Positions 35,801-44,400 are shown, counted from the stretch's first letter. The stretch: 64,000 bases of DNA from Pseudomonadota bacterium (GCA_021811235.1 JAJZPG010000011.1:34662-98661); one strand, 5' to 3'. The notes: a model not told the origin generated them from the letters alone. Made by a program: numbers and translations.

Positions 35801-37460
35801 GCGTCTTTTCCCCCTGCCGCAGCACCCGCAAGGGGTAGGCCGTGGTTGTAAAGGCGCTGAAGCGTCAACAACCACGCTCCACCCGCAAGGAGTACGCCGG
35901 TGGGGAGCCCGCTGCTGCGCAGCGACCCTTCCGCAACTCGGGCTGCTGTTGCTCTGCGCGGCCTGGCTGTTGCCCGGACTTGTCGGGCATGCGCCGTGGA
36001 AAGGCGGCGACGGCGAGCATTTCGTGACGTTATGGCTGTGGCGGCAGAATGGCATGCCGCTGCAGGCCGATGTGCCGCCGCTGTATTACTGGGCGGCGAG
36101 CGCCACCGCCTGGCTGAGCTCGCCGTTTCTCGCGCTGGCCGATGGTGCGCGGCTGGCTTCGGGCCTGTTCGTCGCCCTGGCGCTGTGGTTCACGGCGCGC
36201 GCGGCGCAGGCATTGTATGGCACGGAAGCGCGCTGGGCGGCCGTGCTCGCCCTGCTGGGCTGCGTGGGCCTCCTGGTTCGCGGCCACGAACTGAATGCCT
36301 ACACGGCCGAGCTGGCCGCGGCTGCGATGATGCTGGCAGGCATCGCCGGCTTGCCGCAGGGCGCGCGCAACGGCTGGTGGCTGGGTGGCGGCGGCGTCCT
36401 GATGCTGCTGGCGGGGGGCGCGGCCGAAGCCCTGCTGTTTTTGCTGGCGGCGGCGCTGTTGCTGCCGCTGGCTGAATACCGCAGCGCGGCGGCGCGGCGT
36501 GGACTGGCCCTGGGGGCGGGCGTCACGCTGGCGTTTGGCGCGGCGTGGCTGGCCTTCCTGGCCGCACGTGAGATTCCGCTGGCCGCCGCCTTCGATCTTG
36601 AACGCTGGCGCGACGCGACAGGTTTGCGCCCGGCCTATTATTTGAGCATCCTCGGCTGGTATGCCTGGCCGGCCTGGCCGCTGGCCGCCTGGGCGGTATA
36701 CCGCACGCGCAGGCAGTGGCGCACGCCGGGCGTGGCGCTGCCGCTGCTGGTGTTTCTGGCGCTGCTGGTGCTGTATGCGTTTGCGGCGCACCCGGGCGAG
36801 GAGCAAGGGCTGATCCTGCTGTTGCCGCTCGCCCTGCTCGCCGCGGCCGGCCTGTTCACCCTGAGGCGCGGCGCGGCCAGCGCCCTGCTGTGGTTTGCGG
36901 TCATGCTATTCGGCTTCATCGGCCTGGTGTTCTGGGTCTACTGGAGTGCGCACGATCTAGGCAGCCCGGCGCGTCTCGCCCGGCGGCTGGTCAAGCTGGG
37001 CATGACCGGGGTGGGCGAACTGCGGCCGTGGGCGCTGGTGCTGGGCGGGATCGTCACCCTGGCATGGATCGGATTCCTGGCGCGCGTGCAGCGTTCGCCG
37101 CTGCGCCCCATGCTGGTGTGGACGGCAGGCATGACCTTCATCTGGGTGTTGCTGATGGCGCTGTTCCAGGCGCCGCTCGACCGCCGCCTGTCCTATGCCA
37201 GCGTGGCGGCGGAATTGACGGCCCGGGTGCCGCACGGCGCATGCATCCAGACGCACGAGGTACGCAGCCAGCAGCGCCTGCTGCTGGCCTATCACAGCGG
37301 CTATCTGCTGGCGCCGGCCGACGTCGGCTGCAACTGGCTGCTGGTGGAAACCCGCCGCCGCGGTGTTGAGCCGCACGTGTCGGCCAACTGGATCAAGCAA
37401 TGGGAGGGCGCGCGCCCGGGCGACCGCTCCGACCGTTTCCATCTCTATGTCCGTCGTTGA
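35790..37460 (+). CDS. GT39-like polytopic glycosyltransferase
   Basis: Up to 556 residues with about 11 hydrophobic segments. It resembles the ArnT/PMT (GT39/GT83) membrane glycosyltransferases, which use polyprenyl-phosphate sugars: LLPGLVGHAPWKGGDGEHF occupies the place of the usual PWKxDE catalytic loop and is followed by VPPLYYWAAS. The acidic pair is split by Gly (DGE). The start is uncertain: the open frame begins at a TTG inside the M48 gene and runs through a short palindromic repeat before the first membrane segment (LGLLLLCAAWLLPGL). mobA overlaps its 3' end by 14 bases. Confidence 0.7.
   Translation: MSAKRLFPLPQHPQGVGRGCKGAEASTTTLHPQGVRRWGARCCAATLPQLGLLLLCAAWLLPGLVGHAPWKGGDGEHFVTLWLWRQNGMPLQADVPPLYYWAASATAWLSSPFLALADGARLASGLFVALALWFTARAAQALYGTEARWAAVLALLGCVGLLVRGHELNAYTAELAAAAMMLAGIAGLPQGARNGWWLGGGGVLMLLAGGAAEALLFLLAAALLLPLAEYRSAAARRGLALGAGVTLAFGAAWLAFLAAREIPLAAAFDLERWRDATGLRPAYYLSILGWYAWPAWPLAAWAVYRTRRQWRTPGVALPLLVFLALLVLYAFAAHPGEEQGLILLLPLALLAAAGLFTLRRGAASALLWFAVMLFGFIGLVFWVYWSAHDLGSPARLARRLVKLGMTGVGELRPWALVLGGIVTLAWIGFLARVQRSPLRPMLVWTAGMTFIWVLLMALFQAPLDRRLSYASVAAELTARVPHGACIQTHEVRSQQRLLLAYHSGYLLAPADVGCNWLLVETRRRGVEPHVSANWIKQWEGARPGDRSDRFHLYVRR
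35823..35904. repeat. Short dispersed repeat unit with hairpin
   Basis: Two direct copies of CACCCGCAAGG(G/A)GTA (from 35823 and 35880) flank a 9-bp inverted repeat, CGTGGTTGT (35841-35849) and ACAACCACG (35868-35876). It lies at the junction of the M48 gene and the GT39-like gene and is read through by the latter's open frame. It looks like a small inserted palindromic element; its copy number elsewhere cannot be judged here. Confidence 0.6.
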
Positions 37461-38016
37461 GCATGTCGCCGCCGTCATCCTGGCCGGCGGCCAGGGGCGA
37501 CGCATGGGCGGTGCCGACAAGGGGCTGGTCGATTATCGGGGGCGCCCACTGATCGAATGGGTGTTCGACGCGCTGGTGCCGCAGGTCGCGGACATCGTCA
37601 TCAGCGCCAACCGCAACCTCGAACGCTATGCCGCATATGGCCGCCGTGTGCTGCCCGATACCCTGCCCGATTTTCCCGGCCCGCTGGCGGGCGTGCTGGC
37701 GGCACTCGACGCGGTGACGGCCGACTGGTTGCTGGTCGTGCCGTGCGACACCCCGCATCTGCCTGCCGATCTGGCGCTGCGCTTGCTGGGCGCGGCGCAG
37801 ATCGAAAACGTTCCGCTGGCGGTGGCTGAGGACGACGCGCAGGTGCACCACAGCTGCTTCATCGTGCGCACCGACCAGCGCGACGGCCTCGCCGCCTATC
37901 TGGCGCGTGGCGAGCGCGCCGTGCGGCACTGGCAGGCCGGGCTGTCCTCGACCAGGGTACGCTTCGACGCCGCGGCGTTCGCCAACTTCAACCGGCCCGA
38001 CGACCTGCGGCCCTAG
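37447..38016 (+). CDS. mobA: Molybdenum cofactor guanylyltransferase MobA
   Basis: 189 residues. Attaches GMP to molybdopterin to give the MGD cofactor. The nucleotidyltransferase signature AAVILAGGQGRRMGGADKGL is at residues 8-27, with VVPCDTPHLPADL (metal-binding Asp, about 100) and the C-terminal FANFNRPDDL. The ATG lies inside the preceding gene. It is convergent with the leftward glycolate-oxidase unit. Confidence 0.94.
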   Translation: MSVVEHVAAVILAGGQGRRMGGADKGLVDYRGRPLIEWVFDALVPQVADIVISANRNLERYAAYGRRVLPDTLPDFPGPLAGVLAALDAVTADWLLVVPCDTPHLPADLALRLLGAAQIENVPLAVAEDDAQVHHSCFIVRTDQRDGLAAYLARGERAVRHWQAGLSSTRVRFDAAAFANFNRPDDLRP

Positions 38017-38053
38017 CGCCCCATTGACCTGATCCCGCTGGCGCCGCGCCGCG

Positions 38054-38803
38054 TCAGCCCTGCCTGCTCTCGGCAATCTGCGCGCAATACTGCTGCAGGT
38101 GTTCCGGCACGCCGGGCGGGCAGGTGCCGCACGCGCGGTTGCCGGGCACGGCGTAGTCGATGAACTTGGGATAGGCGAGCTTCAAGCCGTTCATCAGCGC
38201 GACGAATTCCTCCAGCGTGCGCTCGCCGCCCAATCGGGGATTGCGCGCCTTTTCCTGGCCGATGGTGCTGATGCGGCGCTGCTCGTAGTCGTGCGCCGGG
38301 TAGACCAGGGTGTCGTCGTCGTAGGCGAACAGCTTGCCGCGCACCGAGTGGTAGAGCGCGGCCGGGTCGCCGCTCTGGAAGTCGGTGCGGCCGCAGGCCT
38401 CGATCAGCAGCGCGTCGCCGGTGTAGAGCCGGCCGGCGTGGGCATAGGCGAAGTGATTGTCGGTGTGGCCTGGTGTATGGATCGGCGTCAGCTCGATCGA
38501 TCCCATTTTGAATGGCGCGCCGTCGACGATGCCGACGTCGGTGCACGGCAGTGCGTCGAGCGCGGGCCCGGCGATGCGGCTGCCGGCGATTTCCTTCAGC
38601 TTCTTCGCCGAAGTGATGTGGTCGGCGTGGATGTGCGTCTCGACCGTGAACGCGAGCGTGAGGCCGAGCTTGTTCACCTCGGCGAGGTCGCGCTCCCAGG
38701 TCGGCAGCACCGGGTCGATCAGCAGCGCCTGGCCAGTGTCCTCGCAGCCGATGAGGTAGGTGTAGGTGCTGGAAACGGGTTCGAACAGCTGCTTGAAAAG
38801 CAT
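38054..38803 (-). CDS. ETHE1-like persulfide dioxygenase (metallo-beta-lactamase fold)
   Basis: 249 residues. Metal ligands THIHADHI, HTPGHTDNHF, GDALLIEACGRTDF and YPAHDY match ETHE1-type sulfur dioxygenases, which oxidise glutathione persulfide to sulfite with one Fe(II), rather than glyoxalase II. A C-terminal tail (CGTCPPGVPEHLQQYC) adds three cysteines. It is the last gene of the leftward glc unit, 20 bp after glcF. A sulfur role fits a sulfur oxidiser; its place behind glycolate oxidase is unexplained. Confidence 0.88.
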   Translation of the reverse strand: MLFKQLFEPVSSTYTYLIGCEDTGQALLIDPVLPTWERDLAEVNKLGLTLAFTVETHIHADHITSAKKLKEIAGSRIAGPALDALPCTDVGIVDGAPFKMGSIELTPIHTPGHTDNHFAYAHAGRLYTGDALLIEACGRTDFQSGDPAALYHSVRGKLFAYDDDTLVYPAHDYEQRRISTIGQEKARNPRLGGERTLEEFVALMNGLKLAYPKFIDYAVPGNRACGTCPPGVPEHLQQYCAQIAESRQG

Positions 38804-38823
38804 GCGGGTCTCCTGATGGTGGT

Positions 38824-40056
38824 TCAGGGTGCGGCCAGTCTTTCGTCGAGAAGTTCCACCCAGTGCTTCACGGGCACCGGACTGTCCGATTGCAGGTGGG
38901 TGAGGCAGCCGATGTTGGCGGTGACGATCGCCTCCGGCGCGCCCGCCTGCAAATGGCCGAGCTTGCGCGCCTTCAGCTGGTTGGCGATCTCGGGCTGCAG
39001 GATCGAATAGGTGCCGGCCGAGCCGCAGCACAGGTGTTTTTCCGCCACCGGGGTGAGTTCGAAGCCGGCGTCGGCCAGTAGCCGCTCGACGTCGCCGCTG
39101 AGTTTCTGTCCGTGCTGCAGGGTGCACGGCGGATGGTAGGCGATGCGCTTCGGCGTGCCCGTTGCGGCCAGGAGCCCTTTTATCGCGTCGCGTTCGGCGG
39201 CGAGAATTTCCGAGACGTCCTTCGTCGCAGCCGATATGCGCGCGGCCTTGGCGGCGTAGACCGGATCGTGCCGGAGCAGCCAGCCGTAGTCCTTCACCAT
39301 CACGCCGCAGCCCGAGGCCGTCATCACGATGGCCTCCACCCCGGCGTCGAGATGCGGGGTCCAGGCGTCGATGTTGCGGCGCGCGGCATCGAGGCCTGCA
39401 TCGGTATCGTTGAGGTGGTGCGCCAGCGCGCCGCAGCAGCCGGCTTCCTCCGCGGCGATCAGCGACATGCCGAGGCGGTCGAATACGCGCGCGGTCGCAG
39501 CGTTGATATTGGGCTTGAGGCCCGGCTGCACGCAGCCCTGCAGCACCAGCATGCGCCGTGCATGGCGCGGGACGGGCCAGGCGGCGGCGTGCTCGGCTGG
39601 CGGAATCCGCGCTTTCAGGAAGCCCGGCATGAGGCCGCGCACGCTCTGGCCGAGCTTGAGCGCGCTGTTGAACAGCAGCGACGTGCCGAGACCGGTTTTC
39701 AGCGCCGTGCGGGTGGCGGTTTCGACCGCGCCGCGCCCCACCCTGTCCTCGACGATATGGCGGCCGATGTCGAGCAGCTTGCCGTATTCCACGCCCGACG
39801 GGCAGGTGGTCTCGCAGTTGCGGCAGGTCAGGCAGCGGTCGAGGTGCAGCTGGGTCTTGGCCGTGGGCGTCGCGCCCTCGAGCACCTGCTTCATCAGGTA
39901 GATGCGGCCGCGCGGCGAGTCGAGTTCGTTGCCGAGCACCTGATAGGTCGGGCAGGTGGCGAGGCAGAAGCCGCAATGCACACAATTCCGAAGAATGCGC
40001 TCGGCGACGTCGCCCTCGGGGGTGTTGCGGAAGGAATCGGCGAGTGTGGTCTGCAT
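38824..40056 (-). CDS. glcF: Glycolate oxidase iron-sulfur subunit GlcF
   Basis: 410 residues. Two 4Fe-4S motifs near the N-terminus (CVHCGFCLATCPTYQ and CLTCRNCETTCPSGVEYG) and two CCG domains (EAGCCGALAHHL and EKHLCCGSAGTY). It passes electrons from the flavin subunits GlcD/GlcE to the quinone pool. Length is usual. It lies 1 bp after the VOC gene stop, inside the same unit as glcD and glcE. Confidence 0.96.
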   Translation of the reverse strand: MQTTLADSFRNTPEGDVAERILRNCVHCGFCLATCPTYQVLGNELDSPRGRIYLMKQVLEGATPTAKTQLHLDRCLTCRNCETTCPSGVEYGKLLDIGRHIVEDRVGRGAVETATRTALKTGLGTSLLFNSALKLGQSVRGLMPGFLKARIPPAEHAAAWPVPRHARRMLVLQGCVQPGLKPNINAATARVFDRLGMSLIAAEEAGCCGALAHHLNDTDAGLDAARRNIDAWTPHLDAGVEAIVMTASGCGVMVKDYGWLLRHDPVYAAKAARISAATKDVSEILAAERDAIKGLLAATGTPKRIAYHPPCTLQHGQKLSGDVERLLADAGFELTPVAEKHLCCGSAGTYSILQPEIANQLKARKLGHLQAGAPEAIVTANIGCLTHLQSDSPVPVKHWVELLDERLAAP

Positions 40057-40057
40057 G

Positions 40058-40438
40058 TCAGAGTGGATTGGACAGTTCGATCAGATTGCCGTCGGGGTCG
40101 CGCACGTACACCGAAAGGATGGGGCCCTGTGCGCCGGTACGTTCGACTGGGCCTTCCTCGATGGCAACGCCGTGCGCAGCGAGGTGGCGCACGATCTCGG
40201 CTATGGGCGTGTGCGCGAGAAGGCAAAGGTCAACGGCTCCAAGCGTAGGGTATGCCGCTTTCGGTTCGAATTCGCGGCCGGCCTGATGCAGGTTCAGTTT
40301 GCAGCGCCCAAAGGCCAGAGCGCGCCGATCGTCGCCAAAGATCACCTCGCGCATGCCCAGTACATGCGTGTAAAAAGTCATGCTGGTAGGGATGTCGCGT
40401 ACAGTCAGTACCACGTGGTCGATCGCGTCGAGTTCCAT
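40058..40438 (-). CDS. VOC (glyoxalase/dioxygenase superfamily) protein
   Basis: 126 residues: two beta-alpha-beta-beta-beta modules. Candidate metal ligands are His8 in IDHVVLTVRD, His in KLNLHQAG and Glu in RDPDGNLIELSNPL. It resembles the glyoxalase I/fosfomycin-resistance branch. It sits exactly between glcE and glcF, abutting both, so it is likely a working part of the glycolate/hydroxyacid unit or detoxifies a by-product such as a 2-oxoaldehyde; both are inference. Confidence 0.85.
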   Translation of the reverse strand: MELDAIDHVVLTVRDIPTSMTFYTHVLGMREVIFGDDRRALAFGRCKLNLHQAGREFEPKAAYPTLGAVDLCLLAHTPIAEIVRHLAAHGVAIEEGPVERTGAQGPILSVYVRDPDGNLIELSNPL

Positions 40439-41539
40439 TCAGAAATCCGGGTACATCCGGCCACGGTTGAAAATGCCCCGGGGGTCGAAGCGTTGCTTGA
40501 GGGCGCGGTGCAGGGTCGCGAGCGCCGGCGCGAGCGGTGCGAAGGCGCCATCGTTGATCGCATTGGGCATCACGTTCGCTCCCTCTCCCGCGTGCGGGAG
40601 AGGGGTGGGGAGAAGGTCGCCGCGGAACAGGCTGGCGTGGCCGCCGGCGGTTTTCGCCGCTTCGCGCAGCGTGGCGGCGGACAGGTCGGACGCCAGCCAG
40701 CGCACTGCGCCGCCCCACTCGATCCACTGCGCATCGCCCCGCTTCATGGGCGGCGTGGTCGGTTTCACCGCGAGCCGCCACAGGGGGCGCTTGTCGAAAA
40801 ACGGGGTGGCCTGGTCGCGCAGGCGCTGCCAGAAGGCGGAGGCGTCCTGGAGGGCCTCGCCGCCGAGTCTGGCGTGCGCGGCGTGGACGGCGGATGCCGC
40901 GCCCGACAGCCGCACGGTCAGGAGGCCCGCGTGCCAGGACGTGGCCGACAGCGGCAGCGGCTGCCCGGCCCACTGGTTCATCTTCAGGATCGCGGCGGCT
41001 TCGTCGAGCTCGAATTGCAGGGTGGTTTCCGCAGCCGGTTTCGGCAGCACCTTGAGCGAGACCTCGGTGATCAGGCCGAGCGTGCCGAGCGCACCGACCA
41101 TCAGGCGCGACACGTCGTAGCCGGCGACGTTCTTGATCACCTGCCCGCCGAAGCGCAACGGCTGGCCGATGCCGTCGATCATGCGCACCCCGAGGACGAA
41201 ATCGCGGGCCGCGCCGGCATAGGGACGGCGCGGCCCGGACAGGCCGGCGGCGATGCTGCCGCCGAGCGTGGCCGCGCCGCCGAAGTGCGGCGGTTCGAAA
41301 GCCAGCATTTGCCCCTGTTCGGCGAGCAGCGCCTCGATGTCGGCGAGCGGGGTGCCGGCCCGCGCGGTCAGCACCAGCTCCTTCGGCTGGTAGTCGATCA
41401 CGCCGGTGAATTTGCGGGTGCTGAGCACCTCGCCTTCGTCGGGGTTGCCATAGAAAGTCTTGCTGCCGCCGCCTTCGATGATGAGGGGGGTGTGGCTGTC
41501 GTGCGCGGCGCGGATGCGCTCGATCAAGGTATCCAGCAT
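40439..41539 (-). CDS. glcE: Glycolate oxidase FAD-binding subunit GlcE
   Basis: 366 residues. PCMH-type FAD domain: LIIEGGGSKTFYGNP, FEPPHFGGAATLGGSIAAGL, GVRMIDGIGQPLRFGGQVIK and MVGALGTLGLITEVSLKVLP. The C-terminal FDPRGIFNRGRMYPDF is standard. Residues just before it (about 311-325, LLPTPLPHAGEGA) are encoded by a palindromic repeat element inserted in frame. The start overlaps the glcD stop (ATGA). Confidence 0.94.
   Translation of the reverse strand: MLDTLIERIRAAHDSHTPLIIEGGGSKTFYGNPDEGEVLSTRKFTGVIDYQPKELVLTARAGTPLADIEALLAEQGQMLAFEPPHFGGAATLGGSIAAGLSGPRRPYAGAARDFVLGVRMIDGIGQPLRFGGQVIKNVAGYDVSRLMVGALGTLGLITEVSLKVLPKPAAETTLQFELDEAAAILKMNQWAGQPLPLSATSWHAGLLTVRLSGAASAVHAAHARLGGEALQDASAFWQRLRDQATPFFDKRPLWRLAVKPTTPPMKRGDAQWIEWGGAVRWLASDLSAATLREAAKTAGGHASLFRGDLLPTPLPHAGEGANVMPNAINDGAFAPLAPALATLHRALKQRFDPRGIFNRGRMYPDF
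40581..40604. repeat. Palindromic element inserted in glcE
   Basis: CCCTCTCCCGC-GT-GCGGGAGAGGG, a perfect 11-bp inverted repeat typical of dispersed palindromic elements, here inside the glcE coding sequence. Read on the reverse strand it gives the peptide PLPHAGEG, a known signature of such elements in open frames. Confidence 0.8.
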
Positions 41540-42990
41540 CAGAACCTCGGCAGCTCGGGATGCGGCAGCTGGCCGCCATGGACGTGCATCGCACCCCACT
41601 CGGCGCAGCGGTGCAATTCGGGCACGGCCTTGCCGGGGTTGAGCAGGGTGTCGGGATCGAACGCGGCCTTCACGTCGTGAAAGCGCACGAGTTCCGGCGT
41701 GGCGAACTGGACGCACATCTGCCTGATCTTCTCCAGGCCGACGCCGTGCTCGCCGGTGATGGTGCCGCCGACTTCGACGCACAATTCCAGAATTTTTCCG
41801 CCGAAGCTTTCGGCCTTGGCGAGTTCGCCGGGCTGGTTGGCGTCGAACAGAATCAGCGGATGCAGGTTGCCGTCGCCGGCGTGGAACACGTTGGCGACCG
41901 CGAGGCCGCATTCGGCGCTCATCTCGCTGATGCGTTTGAGCACGTGCGGCAGCTGCGCACGCGGAATGGTGCCGTCCATGCAGTAATAGTCGGGAGAAAG
42001 CCGCCCCACCGCGGGGAAGGCGGCCTTGCGCCCGGCCCAGAACCTGAGGCGCTGTTCCTCGCTGTCGGCGGTGCGGATCTCGACCGCGCCAGAGGCTTCG
42101 AGCACCTGGTGCACGGTGTAGATGTCGGCCGACACTTCCTCGTTGACGCCGTCGACCTCGCACAGCAGCAGCGCCTCGCAGTCCGGATAGCCGGCGTGGA
42201 CGAAGGCCTCGGCGGCCTGGATCGCGAGGCGGTCCATCATCTCCAGCCCGGCGGGTACGACCCCGGCGGCGATGATGTTGCCGACCGCGGCGCCGGCCTT
42301 CGCGACGTCGTCGAACGCCGCCAGCACCACCTGTGCGCGTTGCGGGCGCGGCAAGAGCTTGACCGTGATTTCGGTGATCACCGCGAGCATGCCTTCCGAG
42401 CCGGTCATCAAGGCCAGGAGATCGTAGCCCGGTGCGTCGAGCGCGTCGCTGCCGATTTCCAGCAACTCGCCGGCTATGGTCAGGGCGCGCAGCTTGAGGA
42501 TGTTGTGCACCGTGAGGCCGTATTTCAGGCAGTGCACGCCGCCCGAGTTTTCCGCCACGTTGCCGCCGATCGAGCAGGCGATCTGCGAGGAAGGATCAGG
42601 CGCGTAGTAGAGATTGTGCGGCGCGACCGCTTCGGAAATCGCGAGGTTGCGCACCCCGGGCTCGACCACTGCGGTGCGTGCCAGCGGATCGATGGCCTTG
42701 ATGCGGTTGAGCTTGGCCAGCACCAGCAGAACCGCGCCGTCGACCGGCAGCGCGCCGGCGGCCAGCCCGGTACCGGCGCCGCGCGCCACCACCGCGACCT
42801 TTTCCGCATGGCACAACTGCAGCACCGCCGCCACCTGCGACTCGTCCTCCGGCAGCACCACCACGTCGGGTGTGTTGCGGTAGGCCGCGAGGCCGTCGCT
42901 CTCGAACGGCATGAGATCCTCGCGCTCGTTGAGCACGCAGTGCGGCGGCAGCAGGCTGCGCAGGCGGGAAACAAAGGCGGGATGGAGCAT
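41539..42990 (-). CDS. glcD: Glycolate oxidase FAD-linked subunit GlcD
   Basis: 483 residues. FAD-binding domain with VVLPEDESQVAAVLQLC, VVARGAGTGLAAGALPVDG and SIGGNVAENSGGVHCLKYG; C-terminal FAD-oxidase domain with VFHAGDGNLHPLILFD and GGTITGEHGVGLEKI. It oxidises glycolate to glyoxylate (relatives use D-lactate). glcD-glcE-VOC-glcF are contiguous. In an organism fixing CO2 by RuBisCO, glycolate would come from 2-phosphoglycolate; no RuBisCO gene is in the window. Confidence 0.96.
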   Translation of the reverse strand: MLHPAFVSRLRSLLPPHCVLNEREDLMPFESDGLAAYRNTPDVVVLPEDESQVAAVLQLCHAEKVAVVARGAGTGLAAGALPVDGAVLLVLAKLNRIKAIDPLARTAVVEPGVRNLAISEAVAPHNLYYAPDPSSQIACSIGGNVAENSGGVHCLKYGLTVHNILKLRALTIAGELLEIGSDALDAPGYDLLALMTGSEGMLAVITEITVKLLPRPQRAQVVLAAFDDVAKAGAAVGNIIAAGVVPAGLEMMDRLAIQAAEAFVHAGYPDCEALLLCEVDGVNEEVSADIYTVHQVLEASGAVEIRTADSEEQRLRFWAGRKAAFPAVGRLSPDYYCMDGTIPRAQLPHVLKRISEMSAECGLAVANVFHAGDGNLHPLILFDANQPGELAKAESFGGKILELCVEVGGTITGEHGVGLEKIRQMCVQFATPELVRFHDVKAAFDPDTLLNPGKAVPELHRCAEWGAMHVHGGQLPHPELPRF

Positions 42991-43010
42991 GGGTGCGTCG
43001 GGGCGTCGAT

Positions 43011-44345
43011 TCAGGCTGCGAGTTTAGCCGGGCTCGCCTGCGCGTGCGAGGGCGCGAGGCGCCGATAGGCCTCGGCCAGCGCGCCGTCGCCGCCGACGTT
43101 GCCGGGGAAGATCACCACCGGCAGCTGCGGCAAACGGTGCCACGGCGGGGTCTGCACCACGGTGACGCCGGGCAGGATCTGGCCCAGAACGCGCGACGCG
43201 GTCAGCTCGAGCCCGGTCGACAGCACGTCGTTGGAGGTGATGCCGCCCTTGCTGATGAGGAAACCCAGCGTCGTCGGCAGCCGCTTCACCACGTCCATCA
43301 GCGTGCCCGACACCGCCTCGCCGAAGGCCAGGCGCTCGGCGGTGCTGGCGAACTTCAATTCGGCCCGGCTGGTGAACACCACCGGGGTCAGGCCCTGCGC
43401 ATGCGCGTGGGCGATGCTCGTCGCCAGTTCGTCGACCACGGCGGCGCGTCCGGCGGGCAGCCGGCCGACGTCGAGCGGCAGGCCGATGACGCCGCGTTCC
43501 TTCAACAGTGCGGAAAGCTGTGCAGTGGTCTTGGCGACGTGCGAGCCGACCACGACCACGCCGGGGCGGCCGTCGCGCACCAGGGTGGCAAAGGATTCGG
43601 CGGCCACCGGCTGCGGCGGCAGCTTCGCCAGCGCGGTGAGCAGCGAAGCGGCACTGCGGAACAGCAGGCGTTTGCCGGCTGCAGCCGCCTTCAGCACGGC
43701 ATCGGCAAACAGCCGGTAATCGTCGAGGGTTTCGCCGTCGACCACGCCGATCGCGTTGTCCTTGAGCGCAGCGAGCCAGGCACCGGCCTTGCCGGCGCGC
43801 AGGTCGGCGAGCGTGAGGCGTGCCACCTGTTCCGCCGCGACGCGACCGGCAGTCTTCTCGGCGACGTAGTCGGGCAGGAAGGCCGTCGTGTAGCCGAACA
43901 CCGAGTCGCGTGCGAATTCGGTCTCGTGGGTCGGCACCGGTGTGCCGTCGACGATCAGGTAATGCGTGCTGTCGCGCGTGACCCGCCCGCCCTCGAAGAA
44001 GCCGGGGGTCAGGAGCGTCGCGTCGAACGGGCCGAGGACGGCGTTCATCACGTCGGTCTCGACCGGATAGTGGCCGCGCAGGGTCGAGTCGGAGCGCGAC
44101 ACGAACAGCACCGGGCCGGCGTAGTCGGCGAGCGCCGTCTTGAGGTTTTCGCACACCTCGCGCGTCACGGCGGCGGCACGTTGCGCGTCCATGCCGCGCG
44201 TATTGGTGAGCACGAAGAACAGTGGCGCGGCGTCGGCCAGCGCCGTCTTCAGCGTGGCGACGTCCCAGCGTGTCAGCAGCAGGCACGAATGCACGGTCTG
44301 CGAGCCGGTGGGGTCGTCGTCGAGAACGATGATTTTCGGGTTCAT
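43011..44345 (-). CDS. Four-carbon acid sugar kinase (DUF1537, OtnK/DtnK-like)
   Basis: 444 residues. N-terminal substrate domain (IIVLDDDPTGSQTVHSC, FVLTNTRGMD, VSRSDSTLRGHYPVE, FFEGGRVTRDSTHYL) and C-terminal nucleotide domain (VVVVGSHVAKTTAQL, LISKGGITSNDVL, PGNVGGDGAL). Family members phosphorylate 3-oxo-tetronates, threonate or erythronate. AGAGAGG lies before the ATG at 44345, favouring it over an upstream ATG at 44396. It lies between the phosphoketolase-like gene and glcD, 20 bp before the latter. Confidence 0.9.
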   Translation of the reverse strand: MNPKIIVLDDDPTGSQTVHSCLLLTRWDVATLKTALADAAPLFFVLTNTRGMDAQRAAAVTREVCENLKTALADYAGPVLFVSRSDSTLRGHYPVETDVMNAVLGPFDATLLTPGFFEGGRVTRDSTHYLIVDGTPVPTHETEFARDSVFGYTTAFLPDYVAEKTAGRVAAEQVARLTLADLRAGKAGAWLAALKDNAIGVVDGETLDDYRLFADAVLKAAAAGKRLLFRSAASLLTALAKLPPQPVAAESFATLVRDGRPGVVVVGSHVAKTTAQLSALLKERGVIGLPLDVGRLPAGRAAVVDELATSIAHAHAQGLTPVVFTSRAELKFASTAERLAFGEAVSGTLMDVVKRLPTTLGFLISKGGITSNDVLSTGLELTASRVLGQILPGVTVVQTPPWHRLPQLPVVIFPGNVGGDGALAEAYRRLAPSHAQASPAKLAA

Positions 44346-44362
44346 GATGAAAACCTCTCTTC

Positions 44363-44394
44363 GCCGGCGCATGCCCGGAAGGGCATACGCCGGC
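44363..44394 (-). promoter_or_regulatory. Intercistronic hairpin between phosphoketolase-like and DUF1537 genes
   Basis: On the transcribed (reverse-strand) RNA, 14 bases pair with 14 around a UUCC loop, with one G-U wobble that would be a C-A mismatch on the other strand. There is no U-run. It occupies most of the 55-bp gap and may set differential stability or translation of the two parts of the message. Confidence 0.6.
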
Positions 44395-44400
44395 ACGCGG

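Noticed and set aside
38054..38803. Glyoxalase II (GloB) for the metallo-hydrolase gene
   Set aside because: The segment GDALLIEACGRTDF and the spacing to YPAHDY match ETHE1-type persulfide dioxygenases better.
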